From the NCBI GenBank assembly GCA_017501465.1, contig JAFVWY010000018.1:1-64000 (forward strand): a stretch of DNA of 64,000 bases. The letters are read 5' to 3'. Numbering within the stretch: the stretch's first letter is position 1; each line of letters begins with the position of its first letter. A program made the position numbers and the translations under genes. The DNA is from Bacilli bacterium (GTDB lineage Bacteria; Bacillota_I; Bacilli_A; ML615J-28; CAG-313). A model generated the notes under the pieces. It worked only from the letters and a program-made list of their open reading frames with translations, made no database searches and was not told where the DNA came from. Shown one piece after another: positions 28,101-35,578 of this stretch.

Positions 28101-29450
28101 GGAATGAGCGATATTTATATATATTCAACATATTTGAATTATCAAAACGATTTGATTAATAAGTATCCTATTTTGTTAGAAAATAGTTCGATTCCTGTAT
28201 GGCTTGAAAACTTCAATTATTATGAACGAAACTACTGTCAAATTAATATTAGACAATTAGAAAGAAATAAGATTCATTTAGATCGTCGTATTATTAATCA
28301 CACCAATAATATTAAATTTAACGAATATAACAAGATTGTAGATTTCTTATTACCATATAAGAGTGTATTTTTAGCAGATGTAGATATTCTTAATGGTGAT
28401 CTAGATATATCTAAATTTGATTTAGTATTAGTTGATGATGCTCATTTATCATCAAGCTTTAAATATCATAAAGTATTTGATGGTAAACAGGTGGTATTAT
28501 TTGGTGATTCATCAACCACTATCGCATCTACTACTAATTTATTTAAACAAATTCCTAGTAAATATATCTTTAAACTAGTAAAAGGGTATATTAAAGATAA
28601 TAGTAAATATGGAAATATCGCAAATACACAAAATCAATACATTTTAGATTTCACTAAAGCAGAATATTTTAATGTTTATAATAATATGGATGCTATGGTT
28701 CAAAGCATAGTATCAAAATATTACCAAGATGTTTCAAAGAATATTGATATTGTATTATATTCTAATAACTATAAATTCGTTTTCTTTAAGGCATTAGTTA
28801 AAAAGCTAAAAGAGTTATATAGTGATAATGATATTTTAGAAATTTTAAATACTAATATTAGAATTGTTGTTGCGCCTAAAGAAAAAGCAAGAATTTGTGA
28901 TGAAGTATATTTCTTATTTGATGACTTTAAAGATACAGAAACTAGATTAATTAAGTTTATTATTAGTAACTATTCTACCGGATGTCAAAAGGTTCATATT
29001 TTTTCAACTAAAGAATATTCTGGTAAATCTGGAGCTTTACAACAATACAAAGAAGCTGTTCAATTTGATATCGACGATGGAAGAGAAATGCCTAATTTAA
29101 CTAAAGTTATTTATGATGAACTTAAAAGTAGAGGCATTGATGTAGAAAAAGGTATTGGTAGAATTGATCTTGTTATCAAGGGAAAAATTGATAAGTATAA
29201 AAATATTACGCCTAATGTGGGTATTATCATTGAAGGAATGGATACAAAAACTCCATACTCTTTGATTGAAGATTATCAATATTACTATAATATTTATTCA
29301 GAAAATAACTGGAAAATATATATATTCTATGTAGATGATATTATTAATCACCTACAACAAAAATTAGATATCATTTCACAATTTTTATCTAATCAAAACA
29401 CTACTTCAATGCATCAATTAAAGATTGATGAATTTATCAAACAGGAGTAA
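25149..29450 (+). CDS. Divergent DUF4011-type SF1 helicase/nuclease-like protein
   Basis: 1433 residues. The N-terminal region resembles the DUF4011 lead-in of large SF1 helicases (FLTYGVLHYKLPNDTHYSYAP, VLIPVEIDY). Walker A is GRLGTGKT (251-258). A long helical, coiled-coil-rich stretch separates it from a Walker-B-like VDDAH (1096-1099) and a motif-III-like VVLFGDSS. Beyond that, the usual SF1 motifs (Gln-Gly-Asp-Glu, TRA) cannot be read with confidence. The C-terminus (about 1330-1425) looks like the Vsr/MTES_1575 nuclease fold: GRIDLVIK then GIIIEGMD, but the catalytic set is incomplete. The first ATG (25149) has GGTGA upstream. The ankyrin gene begins two bases after the stop. Function unknown; DNA/RNA remodelling is inference. 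Confidence 0.8.
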   Translation: MKSYRKTNFRIQQRNQHLKNILEENYYIELGAIDVNILEDLLLGHVVSLDDIVYEEITNEGIGQVLDGSSNELKYQLTFLESLRYKSTSNKIFLTYGVLHYKLPNDTHYSYAPIVLIPVEIDYHENKIVVSSEPIVNTLLKNEIQASLGISVDPLTSNASLFDIHEYCINFANKTKFEHAVGNYLTVLSIEYLENKLNTQDLSTQRSIYEKSAFNVQQEYFGQIKAVQVTNINQKWALLKIANGESFVVDGRLGTGKTYTIVNAICDAILKNKKVLYVSHDFNNINHIYKELNSFQASSYVHSLSKNTLFDKIEEEELPVIREEKIGTETLYPIAEYEQALEASIHGCRYNKIITTLAELKNTIPDIVKMPIDVNLRNHEIEHVYNDLKEIEEILETIEPLDINVWSNIEQYYSKQHAKEIITATNNYASTIKLFNNKIKQYCKKYQIELPESFIGAQRLLSYISTFTKIAPPKCWVEKYDSKKINELLNTIASFQKNNIDIKETLKTKVIDSYQTNDTAQILKSICHTHLTLENVQEITSIINETEKIQEIVNIIKQQQELMSKSLQSLKRLLDVENISHYELGYLKKLNNLLTSSKISLSWPQFYMKNKIGIKDYLYQMKEIVSHYLELKDKLLTFAQKEEYLQYDYIKDVLSDRNYLKVIPTFFDKKLLKKHKTSLDIVNHEYINLFEVGQRIETECKKNNIMGKFNVDVFSVNFLNWINFILNLTDDETRIFRQQLNHDYKIFDDRGEFLKVYSEYSNSEKLLNEQYDYIKKYGITIEGNTIIDRNYNSLDWLIYLRKIIHVNHKLQTLYKNTIPSFEDMMLVIDTDKEYVSLVKKLDYHSKEMVEYLGETYLGLDTDCMYLSIIEKNYGLFLKHLKYPSVIKYLYTDDRIKELIEEFKELDKLAEQRLVEHNLFSRYFIGGQYSLLECSLDDSLRGIYKYVDRIKELDSIFIIFDYLHRFEKLGLKQLCDGILKSEYSKGMSDIYIYSTYLNYQNDLINKYPILLENSSIPVWLENFNYYERNYCQINIRQLERNKIHLDRRIINHTNNIKFNEYNKIVDFLLPYKSVFLADVDILNGDLDISKFDLVLVDDAHLSSSFKYHKVFDGKQVVLFGDSSTTIASTTNLFKQIPSKYIFKLVKGYIKDNSKYGNIANTQNQYILDFTKAEYFNVYNNMDAMVQSIVSKYYQDVSKNIDIVLYSNNYKFVFFKALVKKLKELYSDNDILEILNTNIRIVVAPKEKARICDEVYFLFDDFKDTETRLIKFIISNYSTGCQKVHIFSTKEYSGKSGALQQYKEAVQFDIDDGREMPNLTKVIYDELKSRGIDVEKGIGRIDLVIKGKIDKYKNITPNVGIIIEGMDTKTPYSLIEDYQYYYNIYSENNWKIYIFYVDDIINHLQQKLDIISQFLSNQNTTSMHQLKIDEFIKQE

Positions 29451-29452
29451 TT

Positions 29453-29965
29453 ATGAAAACTAAAGCTCAATATTTTTCAGAAATTACGAATGCTCTTAAA
29501 GATAAACAATGTCATATCTTTAAAATAAAAAAATTATTAATTGAACTAAAATCAATATATGATATTAACAGTAAACGTTATAGAGGAAGAACTTTACTGC
29601 ATTATGCTGTTAAATATCAAAATATAAAAGCAATTAAATTATTAATTAAATGTGGTGTAAATCCTGAAATCTGTGATGATGATTATAATACACCTCTTCA
29701 TTTAGCAGTGGTTGTAGGAGATTCATCTATAATTTTAGAATTAATAAAATATCATGTTAATATTAATTCGACTGGAGAATTTGATCAAACACCTCTTCAT
29801 TTAGCAATAACAACGAATAATTATAATATCGTAAAAATATTATTAGAACACGGTGCTGATCAAGAATTAGTAGATGAAAGAAATTTAAAACCAATTGATT
29901 ATGCTATTGATGAAAAAAATGATAAAATCATTGAATTACTAACTAATTGTAAAGGAGGAAATTAG
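29453..29965 (+). CDS. Ankyrin repeat protein
   Basis: 170 residues, cytosolic. Three to four ankyrin repeats occupy about 42-165: GRTLLHYAVKYQNIKAIKLL, then YNTPLHLAVVVGDSSIILEL, then DQTPLHLAITTNNYNIVKIL and a last half-repeat (NLKPIDYAIDEKNDKIIELL). The first 40 residues are helical and basic. Ankyrin stacks bind proteins, so it likely bridges partners. It sits two bases after the helicase-like gene and three bases before cdaA, with CAGGAG before its start, so it is co-translated with both. Which of these it binds is not shown. Confidence 0.93.
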   Translation: MKTKAQYFSEITNALKDKQCHIFKIKKLLIELKSIYDINSKRYRGRTLLHYAVKYQNIKAIKLLIKCGVNPEICDDDYNTPLHLAVVVGDSSIILELIKYHVNINSTGEFDQTPLHLAITTNNYNIVKILLEHGADQELVDERNLKPIDYAIDEKNDKIIELLTNCKGGN

Positions 29966-29968
29966 AGT

Positions 29969-30790
29969 ATGAAATATTTAAATAATATATATAGTTTACA
30001 AACTTTAAATAATCTATTTGATAAAGTAAAAGATTATTTCACTGCTCAAGGCCTTTTAAAATTTATTTTAGAAACACTATTTGTCTTAGCAATTCTAGTT
30101 TTCTTATTATATTTCTTATATAAGTATACTCATAAGAAATGGTTAACTATTAGTATAATCTTCTTTGTAGCTTTTTATATAGTTATTATTTTATTAGACT
30201 TTAAGTTTTTAAGAAGAATATATGGATATGTATTATTGCTTTATGCTTTTGTATGGGCAATGTATTTTATTCCTAATATTCGAAATGTTTTTGAAGGTTT
30301 AACTAAACCTAAAAACGTTAAAAACTTTGTTAATAATGAAGAACAACAAGAAATATTAATAGAAAATTTAATGAGAGCTGTTACTCATTTATCAGAAAGA
30401 CAAATTGGAGCGATAATTACTATTGAAAGAGAAGACTCTTTAAATACTTACATTGGTAAAGGTACTACTCTTAATTCTGAAGTAACAAGTGAATTATTAG
30501 AAACAATTTTCTTACCTGGTACTCCTCTTCATGATGGTGCTGTTATTATTCGTGAAGACCGTATTATGAGTGCAGGTTCATTTTACCCAACTAGTGAAAC
30601 TACAAAAATTTCAAAGAATTTAGGATCAAGACACAGAGCTGCCCTTGGTATTAGTGAAGTATCAGACGCATTTACAATCGTTGTATCTGAAGAAACAGGT
30701 AATGTTTCTATTACAACAGAAGGTTCTTTAACTTTAGTAACACTTGAGGGTTTAAGATCTTTCTTAAAAGAAAATATAATTATTAAATAG
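29969..30790 (+). CDS. cdaA: Membrane diadenylate cyclase (c-di-AMP synthase)
   Basis: 273 residues. Three membrane helices (about 32-108) precede a DisA_N/DAC domain (about 120-270). The catalytic DGA (189-191, in PLHDGAVII) and the RHR motif (221-223) are intact, as is IGAIITIER. CdaA makes c-di-AMP, which controls potassium and osmolyte uptake and cell-wall turgor in Firmicutes. The usual neighbours cdaR and glmM are absent; an ankyrin gene precedes and a PAS membrane protein follows. AAAGGAGG gives a strong start site. Confidence 0.95.
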   Translation: MKYLNNIYSLQTLNNLFDKVKDYFTAQGLLKFILETLFVLAILVFLLYFLYKYTHKKWLTISIIFFVAFYIVIILLDFKFLRRIYGYVLLLYAFVWAMYFIPNIRNVFEGLTKPKNVKNFVNNEEQQEILIENLMRAVTHLSERQIGAIITIEREDSLNTYIGKGTTLNSEVTSELLETIFLPGTPLHDGAVIIREDRIMSAGSFYPTSETTKISKNLGSRHRAALGISEVSDAFTIVVSEETGNVSITTEGSLTLVTLEGLRSFLKENIIIK

Positions 30791-30798
30791 GTGATACT

Positions 30799-31980
30799 AT
30801 GTTAAATGTTGTATTAAAAGATATACCATTTATTGCTTTTATAGTAGCCTTGATAATTACATTTATTGTCGTTATTTTTAAAACAATCAATTTTAGAAGA
30901 TTTTGTTTTATGGAATATATTGCTCTTGCAACATTGATTATTGTATTTGTTAGTTTAAAATATATATTAAATGATATGTTTGTAAGAGACATTATAGTTC
31001 TTGCAATCAGTTTGCCAATTCTAGTGTATTCAATTTATGATTTATTCTTACGCGAAGGTATAAGACAAGCTTACAATGTTAGAACCAATGCATTAATTAA
31101 GAATGCTCCATTTGATTATTATTATGCAACAGATGATCAAGATTTTATTACTGATTTTTCTGAAACATTTATGTCTTTAACTGGCTTAGAAGCTTATGAA
31201 ATTTATAATACATTAGGTTTCCAAACATTAATGTCTAAGTTATTTATTACTCACATTAATGGTGAAGAAATAAATAATGCTAATGCAGTTAGATTAAATT
31301 ATGATTACATGTCAACTAAAGATGTTAATAAATCACAATATTTTGAAATCACAATTAAAGAAAACGAAGAAGAGTTTGATATTTTAGGTATTGTTGAACC
31401 TGTTTATTATAAAAATAAATTTATTGGCAAAAATGTATATTTATCTAAAAATAATAAACATAACTTAAGCAAACTTCAAGATGGACTTACTGATGCATTA
31501 AAAGTAATCCAAGATGATCGAGCTCAATTATATGTCATGATGTCGATGGCTGATCATGTTATTATGTATTATGATTACAATACTTCTACATATGTAATGA
31601 CTGAGGTGATGGCAAAAAAATTATCCTTACAACATCGTGAATTAAATATTGAAGAATATATTAGTTTAATTCATCCTGCAGATATTCAACATTATCAAGA
31701 ACAAGGGACAGTTATTAGTGCTCAAGAGGTTACAAGAATTAGATATCGTATTAGACTAAATAAAAAATACTATGATGTTGTTGAGGATGCAATTTATTTG
31801 AATCGTGATGGAAAACTAATTTCTATTATTAGACTTGCTGATTATCAAGACAATTTAGAAGTTTTCACAAAAATGGAAACACAAGAAGAAACAAAACCAA
31901 CTATTAAAGAATCAAAAGTAGACTATAAAGAAAAACTTGAAGATACATTTAAAGTTTTAGAAAAGTTATTAGGTGAATAA
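30799..31980 (+). CDS. PAS-domain membrane protein, possible CdaA partner
   Basis: 393 residues. Three N-terminal membrane helices (about 8-28, 36-57, 64-85) are followed by a PAS-like region (about 95-225; FITDFSETFMSLTGLEAYEIY and EFDILGIVEPVYYKNKFIGK) and a second one (about 240-355; DYNTSTYVMTEVMAKKL, then EEYISLIHPADIQHYQEQG). The tail is charged and helical. There is no kinase, GGDEF or DNA-binding output, so it is a sensor or scaffold without its own effector. It sits 8 bases after cdaA, where CdaR is usual, so control of CdaA is a reasonable inference. It overlaps ispDF by one base. Confidence 0.82.
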   Translation: MLNVVLKDIPFIAFIVALIITFIVVIFKTINFRRFCFMEYIALATLIIVFVSLKYILNDMFVRDIIVLAISLPILVYSIYDLFLREGIRQAYNVRTNALIKNAPFDYYYATDDQDFITDFSETFMSLTGLEAYEIYNTLGFQTLMSKLFITHINGEEINNANAVRLNYDYMSTKDVNKSQYFEITIKENEEEFDILGIVEPVYYKNKFIGKNVYLSKNNKHNLSKLQDGLTDALKVIQDDRAQLYVMMSMADHVIMYYDYNTSTYVMTEVMAKKLSLQHRELNIEEYISLIHPADIQHYQEQGTVISAQEVTRIRYRIRLNKKYYDVVEDAIYLNRDGKLISIIRLADYQDNLEVFTKMETQEETKPTIKESKVDYKEKLEDTFKVLEKLLGE

Positions 31981-33086
31981 TGAGTACTATAACTGCAGTA
32001 ATTTTACTAGCCGGTGTTGGTAGTAGAATGAATAATCAAATTAATAAAGTTTACCTAAATCTAGATAATAAAAAAGTAATTAATCATTCTTTGGATAAAT
32101 TTATTAAAATTAAACAAATCGAAGAAATTATCTTAGTATATAATCCAAATGATATTGAATTATTGAAACAAGTATTAGTTGATTATGAAGAATATAATAT
32201 TAAACTTGTCGAAGGTGGAAAAACGAGAAACAATAGTGTATGTAATGCATTAAATAACGTTTCATCGGATTATGTTTTAATCCATGATGGAGCAAGACCT
32301 TACACTAAACTAGAAGATATTTATTCCTTGATTGATGCTTTGAATGATTTTGATGCGGTGAGCTTATATCATGATTGTGTTGATGCTATAAAATATAAAG
32401 GTAAAAGCTTAAATAAAAATGATTTAATAGCAGTAACTACACCACAAGGTTTTAATAGGAATGCTTATACATATATATTAAATAATCAAAATTGTTTGGC
32501 TTTTGATGAATTAGAAATACTAGAAAATTCTGAGTATAAAATAGGTTATATAAAAGAAACAAGTGATAATAAAAAAATAACTTATTCTAACGATTTATTA
32601 CAATTAGAATATAAAATAGGTTATTCAATGGATTTCCATCCTTTTGTTGCTAAAGATTATTTAATATTGGGTGGGGTTAAGATTCCATCTAAAGTTGGCT
32701 TAAAAGGCCATTCGGATGCAGATTCTGTATATCATGCCCTAACTGAAGCAATTTTAGGCAGTCTTCATCTTGGTGATATGGGGTATAACTATCCTGATAA
32801 TGATCCTAAATATAAAGATTATGATTCATCATTATTTTTAAAAGATGCAAAAACTAAGCTTGAAAGCAATGGTTATGCAATAGCGAATATTGATATTATG
32901 ATTTATTTAGAATCGCCAAAACTAAAAAATTATAAGTTTATCATGGAAGAAAATATTGCACAAATATTAGAAATTGATTCTTCTAAAGTATCGGTAAAAG
33001 CTACTACCTTTGAAAAAAAAGGTGTTATAGGTTCTAATGAAGGTGTTGCTGCTGAAGCATTTGTTCTTATCAAAAAACAAAACTAA
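31980..33086 (+). CDS. ispDF: Bifunctional IspD/IspF, MEP isoprenoid pathway
   Basis: 368 residues, two enzymes in one chain. IspD (about 1-213; cytidylyltransferase) has LLAGVGSRMNNQINKVYL, HDGARPY and TPQGF. IspF (about 214-368; MEcPP synthase) has YSMDFHPF with metal ligands Asp218 and His220, GHSDADSVYHALTEAILG with His252, and ATTFEKKGVIGSNEGVAAEA. Both active sites look complete. The linked reactions turn MEP into CDP-ME and CDP-MEP into MEcPP, with IspE between. The fusion is well known in proteobacteria and less usual in Firmicutes. One-base overlap with the PAS gene; a terminator ends the operon. Confidence 0.95.
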   Translation: MSTITAVILLAGVGSRMNNQINKVYLNLDNKKVINHSLDKFIKIKQIEEIILVYNPNDIELLKQVLVDYEEYNIKLVEGGKTRNNSVCNALNNVSSDYVLIHDGARPYTKLEDIYSLIDALNDFDAVSLYHDCVDAIKYKGKSLNKNDLIAVTTPQGFNRNAYTYILNNQNCLAFDELEILENSEYKIGYIKETSDNKKITYSNDLLQLEYKIGYSMDFHPFVAKDYLILGGVKIPSKVGLKGHSDADSVYHALTEAILGSLHLGDMGYNYPDNDPKYKDYDSSLFLKDAKTKLESNGYAIANIDIMIYLESPKLKNYKFIMEENIAQILEIDSSKVSVKATTFEKKGVIGSNEGVAAEAFVLIKKQN

Positions 33087-33117
33087 GAGTAAATATTATT
33101 TATTTACTCTTTTTATT
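33085..33117 (+). terminator. Rho-independent terminator after ispDF
   Basis: AGAGTAAATA / TATTTACTCT stem with a 5-base loop and T run. Confidence 0.92.
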
Positions 33118-33137
33118 TTTTAAAAAAATAAAATTGT

Positions 33138-33166
33138 TTGATTTAAAAAAATAGAAGTGGTATAAT
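33138..33166 (+). promoter_or_regulatory. Promoter of the malate operon
   Basis: TTGATT, a 17-base spacer and TATAAT (33161-33166), 42 bases before the dehydrogenase start; the -10 has a TGG extension. Confidence 0.75.
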
Positions 33167-33207
33167 AATATAGTAAGAATAAATAAATAAAAAGAAAGGT
33201 GTGTATT

Positions 33208-34326
33208 ATGGCTTATATTAATTATTCTCGTGAATTATTAGATAAATTCTGTATGGAGGCTTTCCAAAAATTTGGCTTTACTGAAGCAGAAGCTAGAATT
33301 ATCTCAGATGTATTATTAATGTCTGATGACTTTGGTATTGAATCACACGGAATGCAAAGATTAGTACGTTATCATAAAGGAATTGAAAGTGGTTTAATCC
33401 ATGTTGATGCTAAACCAGAAGTAGTATTTGAAACACCAATTAGTGCTGTTATTGATGGTCACTCTGGAATGGGTCAAATTATTGGTCATCAAGCAATGGA
33501 AATGGCTATTGAAAAAGCTAAAAAAACTGGTGTTGGTATTGTTACTGTACGTAACTCTAATCACTATGGTATTGCAGGTTATTATGCAAGAATGGCAATG
33601 GATCAAGGTTTAATTGGTTTTTCTTGTACTAACTCAGAAGCTATCATGGTTCCAACATTTGGTAAAAAAGCAATGTTAGGTTCAAACCCAATTGCTGTAT
33701 CAGCTCCTGCTGATCCTTATCCATTCTTCTTTGATGCATCTACTACTGTAGTAACTCGTGGTAAACTTGAAATTTATAATAAGAAATCTGCTCCAATCCC
33801 AACAGGTTGGGCCGTAAATAAAACTGGGGCTTCTTCAAATGATGCAAGCGAAGTTTTAGGAAATATTAAAGCTCATGAAGGTGGAGGTATTGTTCCACTT
33901 GGTGGCGACACAGAACAATTAGGTGGTCACAAAGGTTACGGATATGGTATGCTTTGTGAATTATTCTCATCTATCCTTTCTCAAGGTGTAACTTCTGCCC
34001 ATACAATGCAAAATGGATTCTCTGGAATTTGTCATGGTTTCATGGCTATCAATCCTGCATATTTTGGTGAACCAGAAGCAATTAAAGAACATTTCAATAC
34101 TTATTTAAATGAATTACGTAATAGTCCTAAAGCTGAAGGACAACCAAGAATTTATACACATGGTGAAAAAGAAATGGAAGCTATTGTTAAAGTTCAAAAA
34201 GAAGGTATTCCAGTTAATGAAAATACTGTAAAAGAAATGATTGAAATGGCTGAATACTTAGGTATGGATACTAAAGCATACTTTGGTGATTTCAAATCAA
34301 CAAGTGATGTTAAGAGTTTCTACTAA
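33208..34326 (+). CDS. Ldh-family NAD(P)-dependent dehydrogenase (malate/L-lactate type)
   Basis: 372 residues of the YlbC/AllD/ComC fold, unrelated to classical malate dehydrogenase. The catalytic His lies in FGIESHGMQRL; the second conserved His block is VRNSNHYGIAGYYA, and GSNPIAVSAP plus GGHKGYGYGMLCELFS are further family segments. Members oxidise 2-hydroxyacids such as malate, sulfolactate, lactate or ureidoglycolate; the neighbouring malic enzyme favours malate here (inference). The frame is open upstream to a GTG (33199), but GAAAGGTG ends 7 bases before the ATG at 33208, which is chosen. Codon use is richer in C-ending codons than in the neighbours upstream, suggesting high expression. 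Confidence 0.92.
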   Translation: MAYINYSRELLDKFCMEAFQKFGFTEAEARIISDVLLMSDDFGIESHGMQRLVRYHKGIESGLIHVDAKPEVVFETPISAVIDGHSGMGQIIGHQAMEMAIEKAKKTGVGIVTVRNSNHYGIAGYYARMAMDQGLIGFSCTNSEAIMVPTFGKKAMLGSNPIAVSAPADPYPFFFDASTTVVTRGKLEIYNKKSAPIPTGWAVNKTGASSNDASEVLGNIKAHEGGGIVPLGGDTEQLGGHKGYGYGMLCELFSSILSQGVTSAHTMQNGFSGICHGFMAINPAYFGEPEAIKEHFNTYLNELRNSPKAEGQPRIYTHGEKEMEAIVKVQKEGIPVNENTVKEMIEMAEYLGMDTKAYFGDFKSTSDVKSFY

Positions 34327-34345
34327 AAAATAGGAGATTAAAAAA

Positions 34346-35527
34346 ATGGCTGAAAAAACTGTATATGAAAAAAGTTTAGAGTTACATGAAGAACATTGTG
34401 GTAAAGTAAAAGTTGTTTCTAAAGTAACTGTTGAAAATCGTGAACAATTATCAATGGCATATTCTCCAGGAGTTGCAGAACCTTGTAGAAGAATTCATGC
34501 AAATCAAAATGATGTATATAAATACACTGCAAAAGGGAATTTAGTAGCTGTTGTGTCTGATGGTACTGCTGTTTTAGGTTTAGGTGATATCGGTCCTCAC
34601 GCTGCAATGCCTGTTATGGAAGGTAAAGCAATTTTATTTAAAGAATTTGCTGACGTTGATGCTTTCCCAATTTGTTTAGATACAAAAGACGTAGACGAAA
34701 TTATTGAAACTGTTAAAAGAATTGCCCCTACATTCGGTGGTATTAACTTAGAAGATATTTCTGCTCCTCGTTGTTTTGAAATTGAAAGAAGATTAAAAGA
34801 AGAATTAGATATTCCTGTATTCCACGATGACCAACATGGTACTGCAATTGTTGTATGCGCTGGTTTAATTAATGCTTTAAAAGTTGTTGGTAAAAAATGG
34901 GAAGATGTTAGAATCGTAATTAATGGTGCTGGTTCTGCTGGTATTTCAATTTGTAAATTAATTTTACAATTTGGTGCTGGTGATGTAGTATTGGTAGATA
35001 GACAAGGAGCTTTATGTCCAGGTGAAGAATGGATGAATCCTGCTCAAGCAGCTATGGCCGAAATTACAAATAAAAATAAACAAAGAGGTCCATTAAAAGA
35101 AATTATTAAAGATAAGGATATCTTTATTGGTGTATCTGCACCTAATCTTGTTACAGCAGAAATGGTTACAACAATGGCTGAAAAACCAATTATTTTTGCA
35201 ATGGCTAACCCTACACCAGAAATTATGCCTGATGTTGCAAAAGAAGGTGGAGCTGCAGTAGTTGCAACTGGTAGATCAGATTTCCCTAACCAAGTTAATA
35301 ACGTTTTAGTATTCCCTGGTATCTTTAGAGGTGCTTTAGATGTTAGAGCAACTGATATCACTGAAGAAATGAAACTTGCAGCTAGTAGAGCAATTGCTTC
35401 ATTAGTAACTGATGAAGAATTAAATCCTGAATACATTATTCCATCTCCATTCGACAAACGCGTATGTAAAGTTGTTGCTGAAGAAGTTGGAAAAGTAGCT
35501 AGAAAACAAGGTATAGCTCGTATATAA
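34346..35527 (+). CDS. NAD(P)-dependent malic enzyme (short prokaryotic type)
   Basis: 393 residues; oxidatively decarboxylates L-malate to pyruvate. Marks: SMAYSPGVAEPC (catalytic Tyr), AILFKEFADVDAFPICLDT (catalytic Lys), NLEDISAPRCFEIE and FHDDQHGTAIVV (metal-binding acids), and the Rossmann loop GAGSAG. This is the compact malic enzyme of Gram-positives (MaeB N-terminal part / MleA-like), without a phosphotransacetylase domain. It lies 19 bases after the Ldh-family gene and is followed by a hairpin before larA. It would supply pyruvate and NAD(P)H from malate. Confidence 0.95.
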   Translation: MAEKTVYEKSLELHEEHCGKVKVVSKVTVENREQLSMAYSPGVAEPCRRIHANQNDVYKYTAKGNLVAVVSDGTAVLGLGDIGPHAAMPVMEGKAILFKEFADVDAFPICLDTKDVDEIIETVKRIAPTFGGINLEDISAPRCFEIERRLKEELDIPVFHDDQHGTAIVVCAGLINALKVVGKKWEDVRIVINGAGSAGISICKLILQFGAGDVVLVDRQGALCPGEEWMNPAQAAMAEITNKNKQRGPLKEIIKDKDIFIGVSAPNLVTAEMVTTMAEKPIIFAMANPTPEIMPDVAKEGGAAVVATGRSDFPNQVNNVLVFPGIFRGALDVRATDITEEMKLAASRAIASLVTDEELNPEYIIPSPFDKRVCKVVAEEVGKVARKQGIARI

Positions 35528-35529
35528 AA

Positions 35530-35562
35530 ATAAATGTGCAATCCCTTGATTGCACATTTTTG
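35530..35562 (+). terminator. Terminator/attenuator between malic enzyme and larA
   Basis: AAATGTGCAATC-CCTT-GATTGCACATTT, then Ts. It lies inside a same-strand gene run, so it either ends the two-gene transcript or lowers larA expression by partial read-through. No clear promoter fits between the hairpin and larA. Confidence 0.88.
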
Positions 35563-35578
35563 ATGAAAGGAAATAAGT

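Noticed and set aside
23345-30000. Defence island (helicase/nuclease, ClpC-like, ankyrin)
   Set aside because: No integrase, restriction gene or known defence partner, base composition is like the neighbours, and it continues into housekeeping cdaA and ispDF. Kept only as an operon observation.
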